Assembly: GCA_024397955.1 (NCBI GenBank)
Contig: CP073744.1
Span: 992,001-1,056,000, forward strand
Source of the DNA: a bacterium SCSIO 12696
Lineage (GTDB): Bacteria > Pseudomonadota > Gammaproteobacteria > Pseudomonadales > Porticoccaceae
Direction of reading: 5' to 3'
Length of the DNA: 64,000 nt
Shown piece after piece: positions 1-10,936 of this stretch (its first letter is position 1; each line of letters opens with the position of its first letter). Below the pieces are notes generated by a model that did no database searches, was not told the DNA's origin, and saw only the letters and a list, made by a program, of their open reading frames with translations. The position numbers and the translations under genes are program-made.

Positions 1-41
1 ATAACAGCGCCGCAGGCAGCAACGGAGTCAGTGCGCGATGA
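1..41 (+). CDS. C-terminal end of upstream protein, probably RND adaptor (partial)
   Basis: An open frame enters from the left edge (first complete codon at position 3) and ends [12 protein letters not shown] at a TGA at 39-41. That stop overlaps the ATG of the RND permease as ATGA, so the two are translationally coupled. In RND efflux operons the gene before the permease normally encodes the periplasmic membrane-fusion adaptor, so this is inferred to be its tail. Nothing in the 12 visible residues identifies the family by itself. Confidence 0.5.
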   Translation, partial: NSAAGSNGVSAR

Positions 42-3000
42 ACAGGGCAATCGCCTGGTGGGCGAAAAACCCGGTAGCTGCCAACCTGATGATGGTGGGC
101 ATCGTGCTCTCTGGAATACTCGGCTACCTGGGCATGGAGCGGGAAATCTTCCCTACCTTGCGGGTACCACTGGTGCAGGTAACCGTGCCCTGGCCCGGTG
201 CCGGCACTCAGGACGTGGAAGAACAAATTGTTATCCGGGTGGAAGAAGCGCTGTCGGATATGGACAACATCGACCGCCTGCGCTCCACCGCCAGCGAAGG
301 CTTTGGCCAGATATCCGTTATTGCCAAGAACGACGTGGATATGGCCCAGTTTGTCAACGACATCAAACTGCGAGTGGATTCCATCAGCTCGTTTCCGCGC
401 AATATCGAACGCCCGGTGGTGCGGGAGTTTGTCACCCGGGAAGAGATGATTCGTATTGCCGTACACGGTCAGGTAGGCGAGCGGCAGCTAAAGCGCCTGG
501 CGGAGCAAATTCGTCAGGAAATGACGGTTTTGCCCGGCGTGGCCATTGTCGACTTGTTTGGCACCCGCCTGGAAGAAGTGTCCATCGAACTGTCTGAGCA
601 GGCCATGAGTCGCTACGGGCTTACCTTCGACGACGTGGCCAACGCCATTCGCAGCCATTCCATCAATCTATCCTCCGGCCAGGTGCGCACCGCCACCGGC
701 GACTTGCAGTTGCGCGCCCGCAACCTGGCCAATAATCAGATGGATTTCGAAGCCATTGTGGTACGCCAGGGCGCCAGCGGCGGCACTGTCTACCTGAAAG
801 ACGTGGCACGGGTTATCGACGGTTTTGAAGACAATGAAATCCTCGCTACCCTCAACGGCGAACCGGCCATACTGGTTCAGGTAATGACCACGGAGAACAT
901 GGACGTGGTCAAAACCAGCGAATCGGTCAACGAATGGCTGGATGGCGCCAAAAAGAGAATGCCGCAAGGGGTTGGCTTAACCCTGTGGTGGGACGCTGCC
1001 ACCCTCTACGAAGACCGCATGAACACCATTATCGGCTCCGCAGGCTATGGCCTGATATTGGTGTTCCTGGTATTGCTTTTAACCCTGCGCCCGAAAGTGG
1101 CCCTGTGGGTAACCGTGGGCATTGCCACCGCCTACGCCGGTGCCTTTGCCCTACTGCCCGCCAACGATGTTTCCCTCAACATCCTCTCCACTTTTGCCTT
1201 TTTGCTGGTACTGGGGATTGTGGTGGACGATGCCATTGTGGTGGGCGAGAGCATTCACCAGGCGGGCAAAACCGAGCCTGATTCCAGCAAAGCAGCGATT
1301 CTCGGCACCCAGCTGGTGGCCAAACCGATTCTGTATGCGGTACTCACCACCATGATAGCCTTTATGCCCTGGTTTTTTATCTCCGGGGTGGAGGCACAGA
1401 TCACCCGCCAGATATCCATCATTATCGTGGCGGCACTGTCGTTCTCGCTGATTGAAGCGTTTTTTATTCTCCCGGCTCACTTGCGCAAACTGCAACCCCG
1501 CAGTCACGAACAGCAACAGCGCAACCGCTTTACCCGTTTGCAATACAAAGTGGAGCACAGCATTACCAAACTGGCCACCGGCCGTTACCAGCGTTGGGTC
1601 AACAGCGCGGTGAAACACCGCTACCTGACCGCCAGCGTGTTTTTTGGTTTTTTTGTTGTCAGTGTTGGCCTGTTCAATACCGGTTGGGTGAAGTTCTCCT
1701 TTATGCCGGAAATCGAGAGCGAACAGATCATCATCAATGTGGATCTGCCGGACGGCACCCCCTACTCCCGTGCGCTGGAAATACTGACCCAGTTACAAAA
1801 TGCAGAAAAGGCGCTGGAGCAGGAAGTTAACGACATGGCCGAGGACAATCAGGGCGAACTGGTGGAAAACTGGTACACCCGCTCTCGCCGGGACAGCGTG
1901 ATCGCCATCGTTAAATTGGCACCACCGGATGTGCGCGACCTCAGTGCCAAAAAAGCCGCCGAACGCCTGCGGGAACTAATTGGCGAGATTCCCGACGCCG
2001 ACGACATTACCGTGCAGTACACCACCAACAATCAGGATCCGGATCTGCAGTACTCCGTCAGCCATCCGGATCTGGATGCCCTGCGCAACGCCGTACTGGA
2101 TCTGCAACAACACCTGCGCAGTTACGAAAGCGCCTACGATGTGCACCACGACCTGCAAAGCAACGCCCGTGAGCTGCGTTTCACCCTGTTACCCGGTGCC
2201 AGCAAATTGGGGTTGACCCTGGCAGATATCTCCCGGCAGGTTCGTCAGGCCTACTACGGCGAGGAAGTGCAGCGCCTGCCCCGCAACGGCAACGACGTCA
2301 AGGTGATGGTGCGCTACCCTAAAGAAAGCCGCACCAGCCTGCAAAGCCTGCAGGACTTTCGGGTGCGCACTGCAGACGGCCGCCAGGTGCCACTGCTGGC
2401 GGTAGCAGAAGTGGAATACGAGCAGGGTTCCAAGCGCATCAACCGCCGCGAACGCCGCCGTTCCGCCGTTATCAGCGCCCGCCTGAAAGGCGACATTCGC
2501 CACCAGATTCAAACAGACCTGGACGACAACTTTTTCCCGGAATGGAAACAGCGTCACCCCGGTATCATTCTCGGTGCAGTGGGCGAAGCAGAAGGTGAGC
2601 AGGAATTTATTCAGGAGGTCACCAGCCTTTACCTGGTGGCGCTGTTCCTGATGTACGCGCTGATTGCCGTGGCCTTCCGCTCCTATTGGCTGCCGTTACT
2701 GATTATGACCGCTATCCCCTTTGGCTTTATGGGGGCAGTATTTGGTCACCTGATTATGGGGCAATCCATGGCGCTGTTTTCCTACTTTGGCATCGGCGCC
2801 GCCGTGGGCGTGGTAGTAAACGACAACCTGGTGCTGGTGGACTATGTGCTCAGACTGCGAGCGGAAGGTAAAAACGCCATTGAAGCGGTTACCCAGGCTG
2901 CGGTTAAACGCTTCCGTCCGATTTTGCTCACCTCACTGACCACCTTTATCGGCCTGATGCCGATGATGGCAGAGCGCTCCATCCAGGCGCAGTTCCTGTT

Positions 3001-3157
3001 GCCCACGGTGATATCCCTGGCCTTTGGCGTCGCCTTTGCCACCTTTGTCACCTTGCTGCTGGTACCAGCCCTGTACGCCATCAGCGACGACTGGCTACAA
3101 CGCCTGCGCCGGTTGCGTCCCAAAGCTGCTGTTCAGGAACCCAGCAGCTCCGTGTGA
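38..3157 (+). CDS. RND-family efflux transporter permease (AcrB/MMPL-type)
   Basis: Inner-membrane proton-driven exporter of 1039 residues, the usual size for tripartite RND pumps. The N-terminus ([19 protein letters not shown]) contains the first membrane helix, followed by a large periplasmic porter domain. A cluster of helices starts near residue 330 and includes [13 protein letters not shown], whose paired aspartates are the family's proton-relay residues in the fourth helix. A second periplasmic domain and a second helix cluster (from about residue 860) complete the internal duplication. The ATG overlaps the stop of the preceding gene, consistent with an adaptor-permease operon. Substrate cannot be deduced; sequence style favours a drug/organic-compound (HAE1-like) pump over a metal pump, which is inference. 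A terminator follows at 3214-3236. Confidence 0.93.
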   Translation: MNRAIAWWAKNPVAANLMMVGIVLSGILGYLGMEREIFPTLRVPLVQVTVPWPGAGTQDVEEQIVIRVEEALSDMDNIDRLRSTASEGFGQISVIAKNDVDMAQFVNDIKLRVDSISSFPRNIERPVVREFVTREEMIRIAVHGQVGERQLKRLAEQIRQEMTVLPGVAIVDLFGTRLEEVSIELSEQAMSRYGLTFDDVANAIRSHSINLSSGQVRTATGDLQLRARNLANNQMDFEAIVVRQGASGGTVYLKDVARVIDGFEDNEILATLNGEPAILVQVMTTENMDVVKTSESVNEWLDGAKKRMPQGVGLTLWWDAATLYEDRMNTIIGSAGYGLILVFLVLLLTLRPKVALWVTVGIATAYAGAFALLPANDVSLNILSTFAFLLVLGIVVDDAIVVGESIHQAGKTEPDSSKAAILGTQLVAKPILYAVLTTMIAFMPWFFISGVEAQITRQISIIIVAALSFSLIEAFFILPAHLRKLQPRSHEQQQRNRFTRLQYKVEHSITKLATGRYQRWVNSAVKHRYLTASVFFGFFVVSVGLFNTGWVKFSFMPEIESEQIIINVDLPDGTPYSRALEILTQLQNAEKALEQEVNDMAEDNQGELVENWYTRSRRDSVIAIVKLAPPDVRDLSAKKAAERLRELIGEIPDADDITVQYTTNNQDPDLQYSVSHPDLDALRNAVLDLQQHLRSYESAYDVHHDLQSNARELRFTLLPGASKLGLTLADISRQVRQAYYGEEVQRLPRNGNDVKVMVRYPKESRTSLQSLQDFRVRTADGRQVPLLAVAEVEYEQGSKRINRRERRRSAVISARLKGDIRHQIQTDLDDNFFPEWKQRHPGIILGAVGEAEGEQEFIQEVTSLYLVALFLMYALIAVAFRSYWLPLLIMTAIPFGFMGAVFGHLIMGQSMALFSYFGIGAAVGVVVNDNLVLVDYVLRLRAEGKNAIEAVTQAAVKRFRPILLTSLTTFIGLMPMMAERSIQAQFLLPTVISLAFGVAFATFVTLLLVPALYAISDDWLQRLRRLRPKAAVQEPSSSV

Positions 3158-3213
3158 TTGATTCTGAGTCACCCTTCATCACTGAAATGTGGCTCAGAAA
3201 TCACTGCCTCCCC

Positions 3214-3236
3214 AAAACCCGCATTTGCGGTTTTTT
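3214..3236 (+). terminator. Intrinsic terminator after RND permease
   Basis: A short GC stem (CCGCA/TGCGG around a two- to three-base loop) is flanked by an A-run on the left and six T on the right. It lies 56 bases after the permease stop and upstream of the mutS ATG, so it should end the efflux operon and argues against mutS starting upstream of it. Confidence 0.6.
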
Positions 3237-3294
3237 CCCGCGCCCCTATCCCGTAGAATTTCCCTTTTGCCGTAACCACTCAGTTAGACACTCC

Positions 3295-5892
3295 ATGACC
3301 GTCAAAACCCTAGAACAACACACCCCCATGATGCAGCAATACCTGCGCATCAAAGCCGAACACCCTAACGAGCTGGTGTTTTACCGCATGGGGGATTTCT
3401 ACGAGGTGTTTTTTGACGACGCCAAAAGAGCCGCCCAACTGCTGGATGTGACTCTTACCGCTCGGGGTAAATCCGGTGGCAACCCCATTCCCATGGCGGG
3501 AGTGCCCTACCACGCGGTGGAAGGCTATCTGGCACGGCTGGTGAAACAGGGTGTCTCCGTGGCCATCTGCGAGCAGATTGGCGACCCGGCCACCAGCAAG
3601 GGGCCGGTGGAGCGCAAGGTAGTACGTATTGTTACCCCCGGCACCATTTCCGATGAAGCCCTGCTGGAAGAACGCAGGGATAACCTGTTGGCAGCGGTGG
3701 CCTGCCAGGGGGAATTCTTTGGCATTGCCACTTTGGATATCGGCAGCGGCCGCCTGCAAGTGCAGGAAGTCATCGGCAGTGAAGGCCTGCTGGGTGAACT
3801 GCAACGGCTGAGCCCGGCAGAGCTGTTGCTCAGCGAAGAATTTCCCGCCATCGACTCTATTGAACAACGCTCCGGCACCCGCCGCCGTCCACCCTGGGAA
3901 TTTGACAGCGACAGCGCCCAGCGCTTGTTGTGCAGCCAGTTTGGCACCCATGACTTGAGCGGTTTTGGCTGCGAGGAATTGCAACTGGCGGTGTGCGCCG
4001 CTGGCTGTTTATTGCAATACGCCAAAGACACCCAGCGCACCGAGCTGCCCCATATTCGCGGTATCTCCGTGGAGAACCGCGACGACGCCGTAATTCTCGA
4101 CGCCGCTACCCGCCGCAATCTGGAAATTGACAGCAATCTCAGCGGCGGCATCGACAACACACTATTGGCGGTGATGGACAACACCAACACCGCCATGGGT
4201 GGCCGCCTGCTGCAGCGCTGGCTCAACCGCCCACTGCGCAACCTGCAAATTCTGGTGGGTCGCCAGCAGGCCATTGCCGAACTGCGTAACAACTACCGCT
4301 ACGAATTGCTGGCGGAGCAGCTGCGCCAGGTGGGGGACATGGAGCGTATTCTCGGTCGAGTAGCGCTGCGCTCTGCCCGCCCCCGCGACCTCACTCGCCT
4401 GCGGGACTCCCTGGCGGTACTGCCGCAACTGCAAAACGAACTGAAATCCACCGAAGCCCCGCAACTGGAGCAACTGGCGCAGGAAGCCGGCGAATTTCCT
4501 GAACTGGTGGACCTGCTGCAAAAAGCCGTTATCGACAATCCACCGGTGGTGATTCGCGACGGCGGTGTGATTGCCGAGGGCTACGACAGCGAGCTGGACG
4601 AATTGCGCGGCATCAGCGCCAACGCCGGTGACTATCTGGTGCAACTGGAAACCCGCGAGCGCGAACGTACCGGCATTAGCACCTTAAAGGTGGGCTACAA
4701 CCGAGTACACGGCTACTACATCGAAATCACCAAAGCCAATTCCGAGCAAGCTCCAGCGGAGTACATTCGCCGCCAGACCCTGAAAAACGCCGAGCGCTTT
4801 ATCACCCCCGAATTAAAAGAGTTTGAAGACAAAGCCCTTTCTGCCAAAAGCCGTGCCCTGGCGCGGGAAAAGGCCCTGTACGAAGCGCTGGTGGAAACGC
4901 TTAACGAACAGTTAGGGCCGCTGCAAATCTGTGCCGCTGCGGTATCGGAACTGGATGTGCTGGCCAACCTGGCAGAGCGCGGTGACAGCCTGAATCTGAT
5001 GCAACCGCAACTCAGTGAGGAACCGGGGCTGGCCATTCAGGCGGGCCGTCACCCGGTGGTGGAAAAAGTGCTGGATACACCCTTTGTAGCCAACGACCTC
5101 AGCTTTCACAATGACCGCCGCATGCTGATCATCACCGGCCCCAATATGGGCGGTAAATCCACCTATATGCGTCAGGCGGCGCTGATTACCCTGCTGGCTC
5201 ATATCGGCTCGCCGGTACCCGCAGAAAGCGCCACCATCGGTTTGGTGGATCGCATATTTACCCGTATTGGTTCTTCTGACGACCTGGCCGGTGGCCGTTC
5301 CACCTTTATGGTGGAAATGACCGAAACTGCAAATATTCTTCACAACGCTACGGATCGCTCATTGGTACTGATGGACGAAATCGGTCGCGGTACCAGTACC
5401 TTCGATGGCCTGTCACTGGCCTGGGCCTGCGCCGTGCACCTTGCCAAGCAAGTCCGCGCTTTCACCCTGTTCGCCACCCATTACTTTGAGCTCACCGCGC
5501 TGCCCGAAAAAATGCCCAACGTGGCCAACGTGCACCTGGACGCCACCGAGTACAACGACAGCATTGTGTTCCTGCACGCTATTCAGGAAGGCCCGGCCAG
5601 CCAGAGCTACGGTATTCAAGTGGCCAAGCTGGCAGGGTTGCCAAACAGCGTATTGGCATTGGCCCGCAAGGAACTGGCAATTCTGGAATCCGGCAGCCAC
5701 CAGGCGGTAGCCGCTGTTACACCAGAGGCTCCGGCCAAAGCACCGCTGCAGCCTGCTCAGGCCGAGCTGTTTAGTGACGACAGCGGCAAAAAACTGCGCC
5801 AGGCCATCGCCGCTATTGACCCCAACAACCTGACACCGCGCCAGGCTCTGGATGAGCTGTATCAGCTGCAAGAATTATTGAAAAAGGTATAA
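3295..5892 (+). CDS. mutS: DNA mismatch repair protein MutS
   Basis: Recognises mismatches and recruits MutL. The 865-residue product is the usual length. The start at 3295 is chosen because [17 protein letters not shown] matches the family N-terminus; a longer in-frame reading from 3154 would translate through the terminator and add 47 residues unlike MutS. The mismatch-wedging Phe-X-Glu motif is present in MGDFYEVF (F35, E37). The C-terminal ATPase has Walker [10 protein letters not shown] near residue 615, Walker [17 protein letters not shown] and the conserved ATHYFEL histidine. The final residues carry the helix-turn-helix dimerisation end. fdxA follows 68 bases downstream, an arrangement known in pseudomonads and relatives. 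Confidence 0.98.
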   Translation: MTVKTLEQHTPMMQQYLRIKAEHPNELVFYRMGDFYEVFFDDAKRAAQLLDVTLTARGKSGGNPIPMAGVPYHAVEGYLARLVKQGVSVAICEQIGDPATSKGPVERKVVRIVTPGTISDEALLEERRDNLLAAVACQGEFFGIATLDIGSGRLQVQEVIGSEGLLGELQRLSPAELLLSEEFPAIDSIEQRSGTRRRPPWEFDSDSAQRLLCSQFGTHDLSGFGCEELQLAVCAAGCLLQYAKDTQRTELPHIRGISVENRDDAVILDAATRRNLEIDSNLSGGIDNTLLAVMDNTNTAMGGRLLQRWLNRPLRNLQILVGRQQAIAELRNNYRYELLAEQLRQVGDMERILGRVALRSARPRDLTRLRDSLAVLPQLQNELKSTEAPQLEQLAQEAGEFPELVDLLQKAVIDNPPVVIRDGGVIAEGYDSELDELRGISANAGDYLVQLETRERERTGISTLKVGYNRVHGYYIEITKANSEQAPAEYIRRQTLKNAERFITPELKEFEDKALSAKSRALAREKALYEALVETLNEQLGPLQICAAAVSELDVLANLAERGDSLNLMQPQLSEEPGLAIQAGRHPVVEKVLDTPFVANDLSFHNDRRMLIITGPNMGGKSTYMRQAALITLLAHIGSPVPAESATIGLVDRIFTRIGSSDDLAGGRSTFMVEMTETANILHNATDRSLVLMDEIGRGTSTFDGLSLAWACAVHLAKQVRAFTLFATHYFELTALPEKMPNVANVHLDATEYNDSIVFLHAIQEGPASQSYGIQVAKLAGLPNSVLALARKELAILESGSHQAVAAVTPEAPAKAPLQPAQAELFSDDSGKKLRQAIAAIDPNNLTPRQALDELYQLQELLKKV

Positions 5893-5960
5893 TGCGCGGC
5901 GTTTTAGAACAGCGTCATTTCTGCGCGGGATGACGAATACATTTTTCAGGAGAACTAACC

Positions 5961-6284
5961 ATGACCTTTGTGGTGGGTGAAAACTGCATCAAGTGCAAAC
6001 ACACAGACTGCGTTGAAGTGTGCCCGGTAGACTGCTTTTACGAAGGCCCCAACTTCCTGGTGATTCACCCGGATGAATGCATCGACTGCGCCCTGTGTGA
6101 ACCGGAGTGCCCAGTTGACGCCATCTTCTCCGAGGACGAACTCCCGGATGGGCAGGAAGTGTTTCTAGAGTTGAACGCCGAGCTGTCAGAAGTGTGGCCC
6201 AATATCACCGAGATGAAAGAGGCTCCGGCGGATTCCGCAGAGTGGGATGGTAAGCCGGGGAAATTGGCGCTATTAGAGCGCTAA
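5961..6284 (+). CDS. fdxA: 7Fe ferredoxin FdxA (3Fe-4S/4Fe-4S)
   Basis: Small cytoplasmic electron carrier, 107 residues, of the Azotobacter ferredoxin I type. By family alignment, cysteines 9, 17 and 50 should bind the [3Fe-4S] cluster and 21, 40, 43 and 46 the [4Fe-4S] cluster; the extra cysteines 12 and 25 of the family are also present. A good ribosome site (AGGAG, seven bases before the ATG) is seen. It probably shares transcription with mutS, and a strong hairpin terminator follows 30 bases after the stop. The mutS/fdxA/rpoS neighbourhood is conserved in Pseudomonas, but here a nuclease gene separates fdxA from rpoS. Confidence 0.96.
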   Translation: MTFVVGENCIKCKHTDCVEVCPVDCFYEGPNFLVIHPDECIDCALCEPECPVDAIFSEDELPDGQEVFLELNAELSEVWPNITEMKEAPADSAEWDGKPGKLALLER

Positions 6285-6313
6285 GCCTGCAAATAGCACC
6301 AAGAACAAAAAAC

Positions 6314-6347
6314 AAAAAAGCGGCAAGGTCACCCTTGCCGCTTTTTT
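6314..6347. terminator. Bidirectional terminator between fdxA and the nuclease gene
   Basis: A perfect 15-bp stem (left arm 6314-6328, right arm 6333-6347) with a four-base TCAC loop. The stem begins with six A and ends with six T, so it works as an intrinsic terminator on both strands. It separates the plus-strand mutS-fdxA unit from the convergent minus-strand nuclease. Confidence 0.95.
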
Positions 6348-6366
6348 GTTGCAGAGCAAATAGCGT

Positions 6367-9300
6367 TTACCAACAATTCAGCTGGCTGCTACGCTGTATG
6401 ATCAGCCTGTTAAACGCTGCAACACCATCGCCTTGAATAAAGTCACGGTGCACACCGTCAGAACGGGCTTCAGCTTTCGCCAACAACTTACATGCTTTTC
6501 CAGTGCGCCCATTTTCCTCAAACCACTGGGCTTTCGCCAACAGGCGGTAATAGCGGTGTAAGTTGATAAACTGGCGGAAGCGGTTGCGACCCACGCCTTC
6601 AATAGCTCCCTGACGCAATGCCTGGTAAAAGGCATCCAGTAAGTCCACAGATTCCGGCAACGGATTGAGGCCGATAAACAGCGGGTCGTGATCCGAGTTG
6701 CGAGTGGCAGTGCTGCCATCAAAGTAGCTATCGCTGCGGCCAAAGTCCAAGTTGTAGTCCAAGGCATCGGCTTCATCCGCATTGATGTGCCAAACGCTGA
6801 CACCAGACAATTTCGCCAGCAAGCTGTCGCTAACCAACAGATAGTCCAGAGTACCTACCTGACCATCGAAGACAAACGAATACGCATCGTCGTCTTCCAC
6901 ATTGTTAAAGCCATTGGCGATCAGGTACTGCACTGGCTCTTCCTGAGCGTAAGCATTGAGGTCACCGAGAATCACCCGATCATCATCTTCCAGCCCGGTA
7001 GGGTTGGTCGCCAACCATTCATTCACCGCCACAGCACCATCGAGACGGCGCTGATTCCAGAAGCCAGCCCCATCTGCCTGGTCGAAGTTGGGGCTGGTGG
7101 TATCGGACAAGCCAGAGGGGCCTTTGGATTTGAAGTGGTTAGCCACCACCGTCAACGAATCACCACTCTCCAGATGAGTAAAGCTGGCTGCCAGGGAAAC
7201 GCGGTTGGTGGCCGGGCCATTGAAGATGGGATCAGCGTCAAAATCACGACCGGCAAACACATCCAGTGTTGCCGCCACCCCGTCATCCAGCATCGCTACT
7301 GAACTGCCTTCTGCCAGACTGACCACGGCAGGCTTGTAAATAAACGCCACGGCAATGGCATCGGTGCCCACAAACTGTTGCCCTGGGTACACGTAAGTGT
7401 ACTGGTTACTGCCCAACTCTCCATTAACTGCATTCACCAGAGTTTCGATAGCAGTACTGCCGTCGTTGATGGCGTCAAACTCGTTTTCCATCTCCACAAG
7501 GCCGAGGATATCGGCATCCATAGCAATAATGGCGTTCACCAGCTTGGCCTGCTGGCGGTTGAGCTCGGCGGTGGCTGGCTCCACACCAAATCGCGTCAAG
7601 TCGTCAGCACCTCGAGGTGACAGACCCACCGCGGTATTGGTATCGCCGTCATCCAGAGTGGTAAAGAAGTTCAAGACATTGAATGAAGCAATTTTCAGTG
7701 TGCCTTCAACAGACTCCGGAGCCAACGGGCGCAGATTCGGTGAATCACCACCTTCTGTGGACGTAAACCCATTGGTACCGTCTATGTGGGAGCGGACTCG
7801 CCAGGTAGCGGCGGAAGAAGAACTGCCTGCCCATTTGTAATCCAACACACCGGTGAGATTATCAATGGTGTCTCCCATACGCTTGGCGGAAGCCTCACTG
7901 TAAGGCGCAAAACCATCCAGCTTATCAATGCTGACGTTTTGAGCATTAAGGCCATCGTCGTAAGTAATACGGCGTGCACCCAAAGCCCGTTGAGCCTGGT
8001 CGAAGAGAATCGCATCTGGTGTATGTTGCTGGCTGAATTGCACCGGGCGTTCGCCAGCCACCAATTTGATCTCGTTAAAGCGATCCAGATTAAACTGCTC
8101 GGTAATCTGCAAAGTCTCAACGAACGTCACCAACATACCTTCATAGGATTCCAGATCGGGCTGGAAGTTACCGCCTTGATCGGTGGTGACATCGCTGCTA
8201 CCTAACAGGGCAACAGACGCCGGGGTCACTGCATTGAGTAGGCCGGATTCGACAACCTCCACTGCTGTCACGTTGGTGATTTGCGACTCGCCAAAAAACT
8301 GGCCAACGGTACCGGTAACACGCACCCGATCACCCAGATTCACATCGGTGCCAAAATCCCTGTCGAACACGAAAATACCTTCCGAGGAGCTGACGTCACC
8401 ATCTTCATCAGTGCTTTCTTCTTGAAGGAAGAAACCGTTCAAATCCCGGCCAGTGTCGGCATCACCATTCTGGAAGTCACCCACCACGATGGCATCCACC
8501 ATGACCATTTCACCGAACAGTGGGCTAACATCGGTATCGCCAAAATCATTGCTAACGTAAGTATCAGGATTGCCCTGAATTTCAGAGATCAAACGCAGTG
8601 TCGCAGCCACCGTACAGTTGTTGGCAGCTCCCGGTGTGGGTGTAGCCTGCCGGTACGTGTTGGTATTGCGCAGTCCACCTTGACCATTTTCACAGCGCTG
8701 GTTGGAGTCTGTTGCACTGCCCGCGCCAGCGGCTTCATTCACTTGAGGCTGGCCTGCATTGAGCAACGACAGCAAAGTAGCGTTGTCCCCGTCATTGGTG
8801 TCATAGACGATGGCATCCAGCAGATTCTCACCCGGTAGCGGTGAGTCGTTGGGAAAATCGCTGGCATCCCCTGACACCAAAGCCACCGCATCGGCACCAT
8901 TTTGAATGCTGTTGCCCGCAACAACCAGGCCGATATTAGCAACACTGGCGTTGCCCACCACAAAATAGCCATTGGCATCGGTGGCAAAACCGTCCAGGTC
9001 AATAGCGCCATAGCTGAGGTTATCGCTGCCGTTATACAGAACCAGGCTGAGTCCACTGAGATCGGTGGCACCGACGCCGCCGTCATACAGCTCGATAAAC
9101 TCCAGCACATCACTGCCTTCAGTGTCCGCATCTACTTCGTTAATCAGAACCGTGGTAGAAGAACCGGAACCACCACCGGAGCTGGTAAAGGTGCCAACAG
9201 GTATGGGGGACGACGCTGTGGCATTAGCGGCTTCTCCGTCCAGCGCATTGGTGCCACTGAAGCTCCAGTCAGAGACAGTAAACGTGCTGTTGCGTACAGT

Positions 9301-9753
9301 GCCTGAATTGCGGTAAGCCCAACCATCCAGGTATTCCCAGGGCTCACCGGTACCATCCGTATTAATGTCGCCAAACAGATCAACGACACCCCCATTTTGA
9401 AACAACTCAATGGCATCATCGCCATTAATGCTCATTGAACCGCTGGTGTAGTCCGGCGCAAAGCCAAAGAAATTGTTGAATTGCACGGACTCAGAAGCGA
9501 CGTAGATGTATTGCCCCGCTGAAGCCGCAACCGCGGGAAAGGTAAATTCCTCGCCATCGCTGCCACCACCGTTATTGGCACTGCCGAGGCTGTACACGCT
9601 CAAGTCAGCAATATCACTGACGACATACAACTCAACTCCTTTGGGCACGCCACCGGTAAGCGGCCCATCAAATACCCCGGTGATGGCCATATCCGCTTGT
9701 ACGCCCAAAGACGCACCCGCCAATATCGAAGCTATCGCTAGTTTGTTCATCAT
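6367..9753 (-). CDS. Secreted ExeM/NucH-family endonuclease with LTD domains
   Basis: Predicted extracellular DNase of 1128 residues, likely for using external DNA as phosphate and nucleotide source. A signal peptide (about residues 1-20, ending GVQA) comes first. Two lamin-tail-like domains follow (about 21-190 and 200-345), then an OB-fold-like segment (about 385-500) and an endonuclease/exonuclease/phosphatase domain (about 690-1025). The catalytic motifs are intact: GLVEMENE near 750, NHFKSKG near 873, LGDLNAY near 929 and NSDHDPLF near 1021. The last 95 residues form a helical tail with LHRYYRLLAKAQWF and KACKLLAKA, resembling FIMAH-type cell-attachment modules. The GlyGly-CTERM anchor seen in some ExeM proteins is absent. 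The gene sits alone between rpoS and the convergent fdxA. Confidence 0.9.
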   Translation of the reverse strand: MMNKLAIASILAGASLGVQADMAITGVFDGPLTGGVPKGVELYVVSDIADLSVYSLGSANNGGGSDGEEFTFPAVAASAGQYIYVASESVQFNNFFGFAPDYTSGSMSINGDDAIELFQNGGVVDLFGDINTDGTGEPWEYLDGWAYRNSGTVRNSTFTVSDWSFSGTNALDGEAANATASSPIPVGTFTSSGGGSGSSTTVLINEVDADTEGSDVLEFIELYDGGVGATDLSGLSLVLYNGSDNLSYGAIDLDGFATDANGYFVVGNASVANIGLVVAGNSIQNGADAVALVSGDASDFPNDSPLPGENLLDAIVYDTNDGDNATLLSLLNAGQPQVNEAAGAGSATDSNQRCENGQGGLRNTNTYRQATPTPGAANNCTVAATLRLISEIQGNPDTYVSNDFGDTDVSPLFGEMVMVDAIVVGDFQNGDADTGRDLNGFFLQEESTDEDGDVSSSEGIFVFDRDFGTDVNLGDRVRVTGTVGQFFGESQITNVTAVEVVESGLLNAVTPASVALLGSSDVTTDQGGNFQPDLESYEGMLVTFVETLQITEQFNLDRFNEIKLVAGERPVQFSQQHTPDAILFDQAQRALGARRITYDDGLNAQNVSIDKLDGFAPYSEASAKRMGDTIDNLTGVLDYKWAGSSSSAATWRVRSHIDGTNGFTSTEGGDSPNLRPLAPESVEGTLKIASFNVLNFFTTLDDGDTNTAVGLSPRGADDLTRFGVEPATAELNRQQAKLVNAIIAMDADILGLVEMENEFDAINDGSTAIETLVNAVNGELGSNQYTYVYPGQQFVGTDAIAVAFIYKPAVVSLAEGSSVAMLDDGVAATLDVFAGRDFDADPIFNGPATNRVSLAASFTHLESGDSLTVVANHFKSKGPSGLSDTTSPNFDQADGAGFWNQRRLDGAVAVNEWLATNPTGLEDDDRVILGDLNAYAQEEPVQYLIANGFNNVEDDDAYSFVFDGQVGTLDYLLVSDSLLAKLSGVSVWHINADEADALDYNLDFGRSDSYFDGSTATRNSDHDPLFIGLNPLPESVDLLDAFYQALRQGAIEGVGRNRFRQFINLHRYYRLLAKAQWFEENGRTGKACKLLAKAEARSDGVHRDFIQGDGVAAFNRLIIQRSSQLNCW

Positions 9754-9798
9754 TTTCCCTTCATGTTATTTGAATCAGAGCGAAAAATTCTGGTTGAA

Positions 9799-9821
9799 CA
9801 GATTTCTGAATTTGAAATCTG
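9799..9821. promoter_or_regulatory. Palindrome upstream of the nuclease gene, possible operator
   Basis: An 8-bp inverted repeat (CAGATTTC / GAAATCTG) with a 7-bp spacer lies 46 bases upstream of the nuclease ATG, in the expected promoter or leader region. It could bind a dimeric regulator or fold as an mRNA hairpin; no T-run follows, so it is not a terminator. Confidence 0.35.
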
Positions 9822-9835
9822 CGAAGGGATATCTC

Positions 9836-9853
9836 AACAAAGCAAGATGACAG
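9836..9853 (-). promoter_or_regulatory. Weak candidate Pho box upstream of the nuclease gene
   Basis: On the minus strand CTGTCAT (9853-9847) matches a perfect Pho half-site. After a 4-base spacer comes CTTTGTT, which matches the half-site at only 4 of 7 positions. Phosphate control would make sense for a secreted DNase, but one perfect half-site is thin evidence. The rest of the 239-base gap to rpoS shows nothing further that I can name. Confidence 0.2.
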
Positions 9854-9992
9854 TAGCGCAATAGATTTGTGTAATTGAGGCTACGGTTTTTTGACGGTGG
9901 AAAATTATGGTGATATGGCGGCTAGGAAAGAGAATCGCCTTAACCGGGCTGCTTTATGCAGATAGATAATCAGATCGAACTTAAGATTGATA

Positions 9993-10892
9993 TTACTCGT
10001 CAAATATCGTGTGACTGTCCAATCCTTGGCGCTTTAGAAGCTCTTTTAATCGCTGCAATGCATCAATCTGAATCTGTCGCACCCGCTCTCGGGTCAGCCC
10101 TACTTCCCGACCCACTTGTTCGAGGGTGGACACTTCATAACCTTGAATACCAAAGCGGCGGGCGATGACTTCACGTTGCTTTTCGGGGAGCTCATCAACC
10201 CAGTGCTCCAGTGCAGCCACCAGATCGTCATCTTCCACCAAGTGTTCCGGGTCATCGCCCTGCTCATCGACGATGGTATCGACCAGGGTGCGAGTATTGT
10301 CGTAGCCAAGGGTCACGTCCACAGAGCCCACCCGCTCATTCAACCCCAGCATTCGATAGACCTCGTCGATGGGCTTATCCAGTACATCGGCAATTTCTTC
10401 TGCGGTGGGGTCGTGGTCGAGCTTTTGCGACAGCTGGCGCGCCGCACGCAGGTAGACATTGATTTCTTTAACCACGTGGATGGGCAAACGGATGGTACGA
10501 GTCTGGTTCATCAGCGCCCGTTCAATGGTCTGGCGAATCCACCAGGTGGCGTAGGTGGAAAAACGATAGCCCAATTCCGGGTCAAATTTTTCCACCGCTC
10601 GCATCAATCCGAGGTTGCCCTCTTCGATCAAATCCAGCAAGGCCAGGCCACGATTCACATAGCGGCGGGAAATTTTAACCACCAAGCGCAGGTTGCTTTC
10701 GATCATTCGCTTGCGGGCGGATTCGTCCCCAGCGCGGTATTGGCGAGCGAAAAGAACTTCTTCCTCAGCGGTTAACAACGGCACAAAGCCAATCTCTTTC
10801 ATGTAGAGACTGGCGGCATCCATTACCTGTTCGCTGTGCTCCACTGGCGATTCCCCGCCGCCATGGGGCTTGTTAGTGGTATCCCGTTCCAC
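9993..10892 (-). CDS. rpoS: RNA polymerase sigma factor RpoS
   Basis: Stationary-phase and general-stress sigma-70 factor. Region 1.2-2 ([21 protein letters not shown] through [34 protein letters not shown]) and the region 4 helix-turn-helix ([23 protein letters not shown]) are clear. About 299 residues makes it roughly 30 shorter than Pseudomonas or E. coli RpoS; the variable N-terminal region 1.1 is reduced. There is no ATG start. The GTG at 10892 is preferred because a GAGG motif sits seven bases upstream; a TTG at 10898 is also in frame but lies too close to it. nlpD lies just upstream, as in most gammaproteobacteria, where an rpoS promoter often lies inside nlpD. Confidence 0.96.
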   Translation of the reverse strand: MERDTTNKPHGGGESPVEHSEQVMDAASLYMKEIGFVPLLTAEEEVLFARQYRAGDESARKRMIESNLRLVVKISRRYVNRGLALLDLIEEGNLGLMRAVEKFDPELGYRFSTYATWWIRQTIERALMNQTRTIRLPIHVVKEINVYLRAARQLSQKLDHDPTAEEIADVLDKPIDEVYRMLGLNERVGSVDVTLGYDNTRTLVDTIVDEQGDDPEHLVEDDDLVAALEHWVDELPEKQREVIARRFGIQGYEVSTLEQVGREVGLTRERVRQIQIDALQRLKELLKRQGLDSHTIFDE

Positions 10893-10936
10893 CCGCAACC
10901 CTCGTAATTTTTATTGGGTTCCACGTTACACGCGAT

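Noticed and set aside
3154-3294. In-frame extension of MutS by 47 codons
   Set aside because: It would translate through the intrinsic terminator at 3214-3236, and the residues do not resemble MutS. The ATG at 3295 matches the family.
3310-5871. Long open frames antisense to mutS and other core genes
   Set aside because: They are shadow frames caused by codon bias at moderate GC; none has family motifs and each lies opposite a certain gene.
6688-9306. Antisense and alternate-frame ORFs within the nuclease gene
   Set aside because: The sense frame holds signal peptide, domains and catalytic motifs without interruption; the others lack them.
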